A stretch of 12,768 nt of DNA from Bacteroidales bacterium (GTDB lineage Bacteria > Bacteroidota > Bacteroidia > Bacteroidales > JALTDM01), in assembly GCA_027074135.1 (NCBI GenBank), contig JALTDM010000056.1, positions 1 to 12,768 on the forward strand, given 5' to 3'. Shown one piece after another: positions 1-6,963 of the stretch (positions within the stretch are counted from its first letter, which is position 1; each line of letters starts with the position of its first letter). The translations under genes were made by a program, and so were the position numbers. The notes under the pieces are model-generated. The model worked only from the letters and a program-made list of their open reading frames with translations. It ran no database searches and was not told the DNA's origin.

Positions 1-903
1 AGGTATCTCGGCAGAAAAATATAAAGTAAGTCCGTCCATACTAATTGATGGATGACCAACACTAATACTATCGGAAAGTATAGGCACATATTCGGTTTTT
101 TCCCAATCACCGTCAGCAGGTCTTGTTACCTTGTAAATACTACAACCCAATTTTTGCCCTGCCACTACATTACATCGCGTAAAATACATTGTATTGTAAT
201 TATTCGTAAAAGTACACACACCATCATCGTAAGGTGAATTAATGGTATCGTTTAAAGGTTTTGGTTCTGTCCACTTACCTTTTTTGGTAAGATAAGTTTC
301 CATAATTGATGTATAATACTTACCCGTAATTTTATTTATTTGTGTGTATGCATTTATTTTGGCTGTTGTAGTAAAATACAGAGTTCGTTCCGAAGCATCT
401 GCCAAGGCAGGTGCAAATTCACTTTCTTTAGTATTTATATCCCTGATGTTTTTTATTTCATACCGTGTAGGATGCATCATCCACTCTTTGGACAATTGCG
501 AAGCCTTAAGTGCAATTTGTGCTTCTTTGTCGTCAGGTACAAGCTCCAAATACTTTTTTAATTGCTCTATTGCCAAATCATATTTTGCATTAGCTCTTAA
601 CATTTGTCCGTAATACAAAAACACAAGCGGGTTTTGGTATTTTTTTGAAATTGCAGCTTTGTATTTCATTTCAGCCTTTTTGAAGTTACCAATATGCCGA
701 TAGCATTCGGCAATTTGGAAAGTCACGTATGCTTTCGTTTCTTTGTCAATTTTACCTTTTTCATAAATTTTTTGGTATTGCTGAAGTGCTTTAAAATACT
801 CTCCTCTCTCAAATGTAGCATCGGCCTTTTTTGTGCGTTCACTTTGAGAAAAAGAATGTAAAAACGATACCATCAAAAATATTACAAACAAAAATCTTTT
901 CAT
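1..903 (-). CDS. TPR and PD40-repeat envelope protein, OmpA/PorE-like N-terminal part (truncated by window edge)
   Basis: The gene reads leftward from the ATG at 903 and is open for 301 codons to the window edge, so its C-terminus is missing. Residues 1-20 (MKRFLFVIFLMVSFLHSFSQ) look like a type I signal peptide. Residues about 21-125 are helical with TPR-like spacing: a repeat around ADATFERGEYFKALQQYQKI, one around AYVTFQIAECYRHIGNFKKA, and one around NAKYDLAIEQLKKYLELVP. From about 150 on come PD40/WD40-like propeller strands, seen in SEFAPALADASERTLYFTT, DDGVCTFTNNYNTMYFT and GHPSISMDGLTLYFSAEIP. This order (signal, TPR, PD40) is that of the large Bacteroidota proteins that usually end in an OmpA peptidoglycan-binding domain, including the T9SS component PorE. 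The decisive OmpA part lies outside the window, so a T9SS role is inference. It is probably periplasmic or outer-membrane associated. A TAACTTTG -7 box lies 23 bases before the start. Its upstream neighbour encodes a T9SS cargo. Confidence 0.85.
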   Translation of the reverse strand, partial: MKRFLFVIFLMVSFLHSFSQSERTKKADATFERGEYFKALQQYQKIYEKGKIDKETKAYVTFQIAECYRHIGNFKKAEMKYKAAISKKYQNPLVFLYYGQMLRANAKYDLAIEQLKKYLELVPDDKEAQIALKASQLSKEWMMHPTRYEIKNIRDINTKESEFAPALADASERTLYFTTTAKINAYTQINKITGKYYTSIMETYLTKKGKWTEPKPLNDTINSPYDDGVCTFTNNYNTMYFTRCNVVAGQKLGCSIYKVTRPADGDWEKTEYVPILSDSISVGHPSISMDGLTLYFSAEIP

Positions 904-925
904 AAACGGTCTTTTACCGAGTTTG

Positions 926-933
926 CAAAGTTA
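926..933 (-). promoter_or_regulatory. Bacteroidota-type -7 box for the TPR/PD40 gene
   Basis: On the minus strand the bases read TAACTTTG, an exact match to the TAnnTTTG -7 consensus of the Bacteroidota primary sigma factor, 22 bases before the ATG at 903. I see no clear TTTG -33 element 19-21 bases upstream, so the promoter is supported by the -7 box only. It would give this gene a transcript separate from the PHP gene that ends 95 bases upstream. Confidence 0.5.
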
Positions 934-998
934 ATAATCTTTTATGGGTAACTGTTAATAACGGATAAATTAGAAAGAAATTATATGAAAAAAGAAAA

Positions 999-3308
999 TT
1001 ACCTCACCATAACTTTTTCTACAGAAATATCACCTCTAAAGTCATTTATAAATTTTGCAAAATACATTCCTTTCGGGAGATTCGATGTCTGGATTTGTAT
1101 TTTACCGTTATATACATCAACGGTCGCATTTACAGGCTTACCTGCAACATCATACAAAGTAATGTATTTATACCCCTCGGGCACTTCAATTTTTACGAAC
1201 CCATCACCATAATAAACTTTAAACTTACTGTTTGAATAATCATTATTAACCATTGTGGTTTCAGTAATATTCAACCACACAGGATTTGTAAAAGAATAAA
1301 AGTTTTCATCCTGTTTTTTATAAATATATGCTTTATTCCCGTAATCTTTATAAGTTTTCAATTCAAAACGCAAATAAAAATACTCACTAAATGGAATATT
1401 CCCCAAGAAAATGCTATTAAGTAGCTCATACAAATTGTATTCAACAGTATCGGACAAATCAGAAACAGGATATGTATATTCACCATTTTCGGTACCGAGA
1501 ATAAGATTTATGGTTTGCTTGTAACCGTATTCGGGTTTTGTAACAGAAAATAAATCCAGAGTATAATCTTGCAGTTTATTATAATCTATATTAATATCGT
1601 CACCACAAGTATAAGTTCCGAAAGGCGATTTTATAAGGTAAGCGATTATAGGACCATCAGACAAAACAGCATGACCTCTTTGTAATGCTTTTATAATATT
1701 GGTACCGTTTTGACCCTTTCCATGAGGCAAATAAACCAAAGTATTTAACCTGCCTATAGCATTATCTTCAATAGTTCCGTAAAAAGCATAATACATGTCA
1801 GTTGTAGAATAATTGAAAGAACCGTGAGCATCGCTACCGGCAATAATATATGTCTTCCAATTTTGCAAATCATTATTTGCATTTTTTTCCTGCAAAGCTT
1901 TTTTCCACAAAAATTTTACAACATCAAAATTTTGGGACAATCTGTATAAATGATGGTACGGATCAGATAAAGACAATTCTGATACAGCAGAAAAATCCCC
2001 GGTATAAGTAGCGTCATAAGGATTTGAAAAAGCATCGTTATCTTTTGTCGTTAAAGAATTATACAAATTCCATATTTGAAAACCGTATAAACCGTCTTTA
2101 AACAATTTACCGGGTTCGTCAGAAAACACATCTGAAGGTAATGATAAATCATTACATATTACAGTACCTACGCTTGGAGCCGACGATCCATTTTCAGGAA
2201 AATCGGGATCGGCAATATTCCATACACTACCATTTATAACATCCGGCAACTTATCATATTCGGCAAAAGGATGGGCAGCATAAACCATACCATGGTATTT
2301 CATCACAGAATCCAAAAGCATATCTGTATTCACGCTTGTTTCGTGACTATCACCTCCGCCGTCACCTACATATGGCATAGAAAAAGGATCATCCGCAGAA
2401 GGATAGGTAAGTGCATGAACTACATACCCCCCATTATTATTTATAGAAGCTTCCATTCCTCTAATCATAACATAATTTGTATCCAATGTATTTAAATGCT
2501 CTATTTGACTTCCTAATTCATTCCAGTTATCTTCCATACTGATACCATAATTATCAAAATCACAAGAATGATCACTTGTAAACTGCCAATCCAACCCTGT
2601 TATGTGTCCAAAATATCTGGTAGCCTCCAATGCCTCACCGGTTTCTGCTACATTCTGAGTAAAAATAGTGTGGTAATGCGTATCACCTCTATACCAATCT
2701 TTTAGTTTAGGAACATCATTTGCATACCTGAATACCCTTAAATTGGTCTCATCATCTACAGACCAATCTATATTGAAATATACTTTTATGTCTACAATAC
2801 TGTCAAAACCTGCTATCTTATCCGGAGGTAATAATATTGTAAAATACCAAAATTTTCTGTTTATTTCAACATAATCTTCACCATCTAACCAATCATGGGT
2901 TTCTTTAAACACAATTGTATGATTGGAAGCCGGTTGATAATCACTACTTTCAAAATCTTGCACATCTAAATTATCGTTTTGAGGAGATTTATGAATAAAC
3001 AAATTTTTAAAGTCATTTACATCATAATCATCAAAAGTTACCATGTAAGAATAATTTGTATCTGTAGCATTTTTAATATAAATATCAATACTCATAAGTT
3101 CAATATTTGCTCCTGTCCCATCAGCGTCATGAGCAAAAATATGAATGGGAATAGGATTTAAATTTCCGTTTCCATCGGAGATTTTCATTCGGTAAGGTGC
3201 ATCTGCATAAATTTCCGCATTTACCGTATTACCCTGTTTTTCTTGTGAATACACATAAACAGCATTATATACGAGTGCGATAATGAGAAATAACTTTTTC
3301 ATGGTCAT
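999..3308 (-). CDS. secreted PHP-domain metallohydrolase-like protein with T9SS type A sorting domain
   Basis: 769 residues. An N-terminal signal peptide (KKLFLIIALVYNAVYVYS, about 4-21) is followed by a beta-rich region to about 205. A PHP-like metal-binding core follows: GDTHYHT (H211, H213), TSDH (D246, H247), RGMEAS (E286), a later His in VVHALTY (H298), AAHP (H346) and GSDAHG (D493, H495). These are the recognisable PHP motifs in the right order, close to the CehA/McbA style of PHP metallohydrolase, so a phosphoester or other metal-dependent hydrolase is likely; the substrate is unknown. There is a large insertion between AAHP and SDAHG (about 350-485). The last 75 residues (ITLYDVAGKPV, then LPKGMYFAKF and EKVMVR) match the T9SS type A sorting domain, predicting export across the outer membrane with removal of the tail. 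Starts at 3308 and 3302 are both possible (MTMKK or MKK). The longer is listed; both keep the signal peptide. Its promoter is at 3322-3354. Confidence 0.88.
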   Translation of the reverse strand: MTMKKLFLIIALVYNAVYVYSQEKQGNTVNAEIYADAPYRMKISDGNGNLNPIPIHIFAHDADGTGANIELMSIDIYIKNATDTNYSYMVTFDDYDVNDFKNLFIHKSPQNDNLDVQDFESSDYQPASNHTIVFKETHDWLDGEDYVEINRKFWYFTILLPPDKIAGFDSIVDIKVYFNIDWSVDDETNLRVFRYANDVPKLKDWYRGDTHYHTIFTQNVAETGEALEATRYFGHITGLDWQFTSDHSCDFDNYGISMEDNWNELGSQIEHLNTLDTNYVMIRGMEASINNNGGYVVHALTYPSADDPFSMPYVGDGGGDSHETSVNTDMLLDSVMKYHGMVYAAHPFAEYDKLPDVINGSVWNIADPDFPENGSSAPSVGTVICNDLSLPSDVFSDEPGKLFKDGLYGFQIWNLYNSLTTKDNDAFSNPYDATYTGDFSAVSELSLSDPYHHLYRLSQNFDVVKFLWKKALQEKNANNDLQNWKTYIIAGSDAHGSFNYSTTDMYYAFYGTIEDNAIGRLNTLVYLPHGKGQNGTNIIKALQRGHAVLSDGPIIAYLIKSPFGTYTCGDDINIDYNKLQDYTLDLFSVTKPEYGYKQTINLILGTENGEYTYPVSDLSDTVEYNLYELLNSIFLGNIPFSEYFYLRFELKTYKDYGNKAYIYKKQDENFYSFTNPVWLNITETTMVNNDYSNSKFKVYYGDGFVKIEVPEGYKYITLYDVAGKPVNATVDVYNGKIQIQTSNLPKGMYFAKFINDFRGDISVEKVMVR

Positions 3309-3321
3309 TAAAATTATGCTA

Positions 3322-3354
3322 CAAAGATACTCTATCTAAATTAATAAAGTAAAA
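3322..3354 (-). promoter_or_regulatory. promoter of the PHP/T9SS cargo gene
   Basis: On the minus strand TATCTTTG (3329 to 3322) is a perfect TAnnTTTG -7 box. TTTT (3354 to 3351), 21 bases upstream, is a one-mismatch -33 element. The -7 box ends 13 bases before the ATG at 3308 and 19 before that at 3302, so the leader is very short. This favours the second ATG slightly. Confidence 0.6.
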
Positions 3355-3367
3355 TTTACATATTCCA

Positions 3368-3399
3368 TTTTACCAATTTACTCATTTTTTTTATCTTTG
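3368..3399 (+). promoter_or_regulatory. promoter of the DUF2807-type gene
   Basis: TATCTTTG (3392-3399) is a perfect -7 box, with TTTT (3368-3371) 20 bases upstream as a one-mismatch -33 element. It lies 16 bases before the ATG at 3416 and is divergent from the promoter at 3322-3354. The two -7 boxes are 62 bases apart and the region between is almost pure A/T. Confidence 0.6.
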
Positions 3400-3415
3400 T
3401 GGAAATTAAAAAACA

Positions 3416-4204
3416 ATGCGCATAAAATATTTAATACTGGTAATTTTACTTCCGCTCGTAGGGGTTAGCCAATACAAATTAAAACCTGCAGGAAAAAAAA
3501 TTAAACAATCTATTATTAAACCAGCAACAGGAAATTTTTTCATTGAAGCTCCCGTAAAAGTAATTTTCAAAATGTCACAAAAAAAACAAACAACTTTAAA
3601 AATAACAGGATATAAAAACATCATAAAGTTCTTGTCTATTAAAACGACACAAGACGGAACTATAAAAATTAAATGGAATTCAAAAGCAAACATTGATAAG
3701 ATGAATTACCCTATTATAAATATTTTTTCTCCGTATCTGACTAATTTGATACTTTCAAAAACAGCATACTTCTACAGCTTATCACCATTACAGGTAAAAA
3801 ATCTTACAATAAATGTCAGTGGCGCAGGCTCGTTAAAAATTCCTGATATCATTGCTAATCAAATAGTATTATCCGTTTCAGGAGCATCCAATGCCACAAT
3901 TATAAATTTAAGACAAGCCAAAACATTGAAAGTTAACTTGAATGGTGCTTCAGATATAAATATCAACGGGAATCAGGTTGACAAGGCACTTGTTAATGTT
4001 GATGGCGCGAGCGACCTAAAAATGGAGGGAATAAAAGCAAATTCCGTAAAAGTAAATGTCAGCGGCACAAGTGATGCTTACATAAGACCAATAAATGAAG
4101 TTAATGCTATGGCAAGCGGAGAGAGTGAAATTATTATTTTCGGCAAGCCACCTAAATTAACAAAATCTGCATCTGGGCTCAGTAAAATTATAGTGCAGGA
4201 ATAA
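3416..4204 (+). CDS. exported DUF2807 (GIN domain) beta-repeat protein
   Basis: 262 residues. The start follows a good promoter, and residues 1-19 (MRIKYLILVILLPLVGVSQ) form a signal peptide, so the product is exported, probably to the periplasm or cell surface. Residues about 40-260 resemble the DUF2807 'head GIN' family of Bacteroidota, once called putative autotransporter adhesin heads. The C-terminal half carries seven turns of the form [SND]GxS at about 20-residue spacing: SGAGS 135, SGASN 155, NGASD 176, DGASD 196, SGTSD 216, SGESE 234, SGLSK 253. This is expected of a right-handed parallel beta-helix with one turn per repeat. No catalytic motif is visible and the cellular role of the family is not known. 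It is lysine-rich and basic. It lies 70 bases upstream of aspA on the same strand, but a functional link to hydrogenase maturation is not suggested by the sequence. Confidence 0.82.
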   Translation: MRIKYLILVILLPLVGVSQYKLKPAGKKIKQSIIKPATGNFFIEAPVKVIFKMSQKKQTTLKITGYKNIIKFLSIKTTQDGTIKIKWNSKANIDKMNYPIINIFSPYLTNLILSKTAYFYSLSPLQVKNLTINVSGAGSLKIPDIIANQIVLSVSGASNATIINLRQAKTLKVNLNGASDININGNQVDKALVNVDGASDLKMEGIKANSVKVNVSGTSDAYIRPINEVNAMASGESEIIIFGKPPKLTKSASGLSKIIVQE

Positions 4205-4213
4205 TCTTTCCTG
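4196..4213 (+). other. short hairpin over the stop codon of the DUF2807 gene
   Basis: CAGGAA (4196-4201) and TTCCTG (4208-4213) are perfectly complementary with a 6-base loop holding the TAA stop. A run of eight T (4235-4242) follows only 21 bases later, so this is not a classical intrinsic terminator. It may be a weak 3' end or chance. Confidence 0.25.
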
Positions 4214-4246
4214 ACAAAAATCATTAAATATCCATTTTTTTTAATT

Positions 4247-4275
4247 TATCCTTGCCTAAAGAAAGAGCAAGGATA
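4247..4275 (+). promoter_or_regulatory. inverted repeat reaching the aspA start codon, overlapping a near-consensus -7 box
   Basis: TATCCTTGC (4247-4255) and GCAAGGATA (4267-4275) are perfect 9-base complements with an 11-base loop (CTAAAGAAAGA). The right arm contains the purine-rich stretch AAGGA and the A of the aspA ATG, so in RNA the hairpin would bury the translation start. Alternatively TATCCTTG (4247-4254) is a -7 box with one mismatch to TAnnTTTG, at the same distance from the ATG (20 bases) as the other promoters here. In that case the transcript would begin near the loop and no hairpin would form. No -33 TTTG is seen. The sequence alone does not decide. Confidence 0.45.
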
Positions 4276-5735
4276 TGGCTTACAGAATTGAAAAAGACTT
4301 TATTGGCGAACTCAAAATACCCTCAGAAGCTTTATACGGAATACATTCTCTTCGAGCAAAAAACAATTTTCCAAACAAGATACAATTCAACATAGAATGG
4401 TACAAAGCAATGGGGGCGGTAAAGAAAGCCGTTTATACTACTTACGTAGAATTTATACAAGCCGCGACACTAAAATACGGAGACATTAGCAAGTTCGGGC
4501 TAAAAATTATCCCCAATAATATTCTAGAAGCACTGATACAAGCAGCTGATGAAGTAGCTAATGGCGAATGGTATGAACACTTTATAGTACCCGCAATACA
4601 AGGAGGTGCCGGCACAAGTATCAATATGAATATCAACGAAATAATTGCAAACCGCGCTTTGGAAATTTTGGGACAAAATCACGGGGAATACTCTGTTATC
4701 CACCCGGTTGAACATGCAAACATCTACCAATCTACAAACGATACTGTTCCCACAGCTTTAAGAATTGCAATAATGAGATTGTTGGCAAAACTTGAAAAAC
4801 AAATCAATTACACACGAAAAGAAACAGAACACAAAGAAAAAGAGTTTGCCGGTATTTTAAGAATAGGATATACGCAACTTCAGGCTGCTGTACCTACCAC
4901 TTACGGAAAACTTTTTGCTACATACAGTGATGCCCTTTCACGCGACTGGTGGAGAGTTTCCAAAGCATGGGAACGCATCAAGGAAATAAACCTCGGTGGA
5001 AGTGCAATAGGTACGGGTATAACTGTCCCGACATTTATTATTATGACAGTACCGGAAATATTGAGAAAAGAAACCGGACTGCCACTTGTCAAAAGCAATA
5101 ACTTGCAAGACACTACATCAAACCTCGACAGTTTTGTTGAAATACATGCCATACTGAAAGCACACGCAGTAAACTTGAAAAAAATTGCGGATGACATACG
5201 ACTTTTGGCAGCAGATATTACCAAAGAAGCTCTAAAATTGCCTCCCCGCCAAACAGGAAGTTCTATTATGCCCGGCAAAGTAAATCCTGTAATAAACGAA
5301 TATGTAATTTCCATTGCTGAAAAAGTTTTTGCAAACGACTCTCTTATAACATCACTTGCATCAATGACAAACCTTGAACTTAACGCATATTTACCTGTTA
5401 TCGGGCACTATATTTTAGAATCATTGCAATTGTTGATTTCTGCAAACAAAACCTTAGCTGAAAACTTGATAAAGGACTTGAAAATTGACAAAGAAAAAGC
5501 TAACGCCGAATTTTACAAAAACCCCTCACTTGCAACAATATTGATTCCTTTCATAGGTTATGAAAAAGCCTCTACTCTGGCTAAACTTATGAAAAAAGAA
5601 AAAATTACTATTCTGAAAGCAAATCAACGATTAAAACTTATTCCACAAGAAAAATTAATGCAACTTATAAAACCTTCATTTTTTCTGAAAGAAGGATTTT
5701 CTTTAAATGATTTTGAAAATGAAAAAGAAAGGTAA
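4275..5735 (+). CDS. aspA: aspartate ammonia-lyase, hydrogenase-maturation-associated type
   Basis: 486 residues, slightly longer than the usual 468-478. It belongs to the aspartase/fumarase superfamily and should convert L-aspartate to fumarate and ammonia as a cytosolic homotetramer. Visible motifs are IQGGAGTSINMNINE (108-122), STND (153-156), GYTQLQAAVP (198-207) and the flexible catalytic loop signature GSSIMPGKVNP (328-338), whose first serine, S329, is the expected catalytic base. The N-terminus (DFIGELKIPSEALYG) is that of the family. The helix around GYTQLQAAVP departs from the E. coli form GRTQLQDAVP by Arg-to-Tyr and Asp-to-Ala, and the C-terminal third is lysine-rich and diverged. 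The hydF start lies inside its 3' end (29-base overlap), so the two are co-transcribed. Aspartases found in hyd operons are thought to provide ammonia for the azadithiolate bridge of the H-cluster, a better explanation here than general aspartate catabolism, though both are possible. Confidence 0.92.
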   Translation: MAYRIEKDFIGELKIPSEALYGIHSLRAKNNFPNKIQFNIEWYKAMGAVKKAVYTTYVEFIQAATLKYGDISKFGLKIIPNNILEALIQAADEVANGEWYEHFIVPAIQGGAGTSINMNINEIIANRALEILGQNHGEYSVIHPVEHANIYQSTNDTVPTALRIAIMRLLAKLEKQINYTRKETEHKEKEFAGILRIGYTQLQAAVPTTYGKLFATYSDALSRDWWRVSKAWERIKEINLGGSAIGTGITVPTFIIMTVPEILRKETGLPLVKSNNLQDTTSNLDSFVEIHAILKAHAVNLKKIADDIRLLAADITKEALKLPPRQTGSSIMPGKVNPVINEYVISIAEKVFANDSLITSLASMTNLELNAYLPVIGHYILESLQLLISANKTLAENLIKDLKIDKEKANAEFYKNPSLATILIPFIGYEKASTLAKLMKKEKITILKANQRLKLIPQEKLMQLIKPSFFLKEGFSLNDFENEKER

Positions 5736-6951
5736 AGAACTTACACCTCACATTGGTATTTTCGGCAAAAGAAATATGGGCAAAAGCTCAATAATCAATG
5801 CATTGGCAGGTCAAAAATTATCTATTGTTTCCGACAAACCCGGCACTACAACCGACCCTGTAAAAAAAACTATTGAAATAAAAAACATAGGTCCCGTAAT
5901 TTTAATTGATACCGCAGGAATTGACGATACAGGATTTCTGGGAAAACAGAGAATAGAAAAAACATTGAAAATACTTGATGAAATTGACCTTGCTATATTA
6001 GTGGTTGAAAATTGTAAAACGGAAGATTTTGATGAAAAATTGATAAAGCTTTTCAAAAAAAATACACTACCCTACTTCATCATTTCAAACAAAAACGACA
6101 TACACAATTGTGGCATAGATAAAGCCGAAATATTGGAAAAAAAACACAACACAACCACACTGCTTTTTTCCGCCACAAAATTTACAAGTGAAGAAAGAGA
6201 AAAGATTTTTGATACCATAAAAAAACTCTTGCCTGAAAGTTCATACAAAAAGAAATCACTTCTTGCAGACCTTATTTCACAAGGAGATATAGTTGTTTTG
6301 GTTACTCCGATTGACGAAGAAGCACCGGAAGGCAGGTTAATTTTGCCTCAAGTTCAAACCATTCGAGACATTTTGGATAATGATGCAATTGCTGTTGTAA
6401 CCAAAGAGCGGGAACTGGACATTACACTCAAACGAATCCCCAATCCTACACTTGTAATTACCGACAGCCAAGTTTTCAACAAAGTGGCGGCTACTGTGCC
6501 CGAATACATACCTATGACAAGTTTCAGCATATTACTTGCACGGCAAAAAGGCGATTTTGAAGCATACATCAAAGGCACACCTTATATTTCCAAACTAAAA
6601 GACGGTGACAAGGTTTTATTGCTCGAAAGTTGCACACATCAAGTAAGTTGCGATGATATAGGACGGATAAAAATTCCGCGATGGATAAGGAATTTTACAG
6701 GAAAACAACTTGAATTTGAAGTGGTTAGCGGTTTAGATTCACTACCAAACATAAAGCAATATGCAATGGTAATTCAATGCGGCGGCTGCGTAGTCACTCA
6801 CAAACAGTTGAAAAGCAGACTAAAGCGGGCAATTAAAGAAAATATACCTGTATCAAATTACGGAATGACTATAGCTTATGTACACGGAATTTTTCCCCGT
6901 GCCGTCAAGCCGTTTTTGAAAACAGCCGAAGACAAGAGTATTTATTTGTAA
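5707..6951 (+). CDS. hydF: [FeFe]-hydrogenase H-cluster maturation GTPase HydF
   Basis: 414 residues, usual length for HydF. HydF is the scaffold on which the two-iron subcluster is assembled with HydE and HydG before transfer to the apo-hydrogenase. The N-terminal GTPase domain (about 12-178) shows GKRNMGKS (P-loop, 20-27), PGTTTDP (45-51, switch I), DTAG (68-71), NKND (128-131) and SAT (155-157). A dimerisation domain follows. The C-terminal cluster domain has CTH (309-311) and QCGGC (357-361). The common motif is CxH...HCxxC; here the second His is Gln357, with the cysteines C309, C358 and C361 kept. The ATG at 5707 overlaps aspA by 29 bases. An in-frame ATG at 5719 is also possible, and AAGGA at 5692-5696 could serve as ribosome site for the first. 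The gene ends 12 bases from the convergent dnaJ stop. hydE, hydG and the hydrogenase must lie elsewhere. Confidence 0.95.
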   Translation: MILKMKKKGKELTPHIGIFGKRNMGKSSIINALAGQKLSIVSDKPGTTTDPVKKTIEIKNIGPVILIDTAGIDDTGFLGKQRIEKTLKILDEIDLAILVVENCKTEDFDEKLIKLFKKNTLPYFIISNKNDIHNCGIDKAEILEKKHNTTTLLFSATKFTSEEREKIFDTIKKLLPESSYKKKSLLADLISQGDIVVLVTPIDEEAPEGRLILPQVQTIRDILDNDAIAVVTKERELDITLKRIPNPTLVITDSQVFNKVAATVPEYIPMTSFSILLARQKGDFEAYIKGTPYISKLKDGDKVLLLESCTHQVSCDDIGRIKIPRWIRNFTGKQLEFEVVSGLDSLPNIKQYAMVIQCGGCVVTHKQLKSRLKRAIKENIPVSNYGMTIAYVHGIFPRAVKPFLKTAEDKSIYL

Positions 6952-6963
6952 GATACTAACCTG

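Noticed and set aside
4901..5314. Open frame of 137 codons opposite aspA
   Set aside because: It lies opposite the conserved catalytic part of aspA and has no recognisable domain or promoter, so it is a shadow of that gene.
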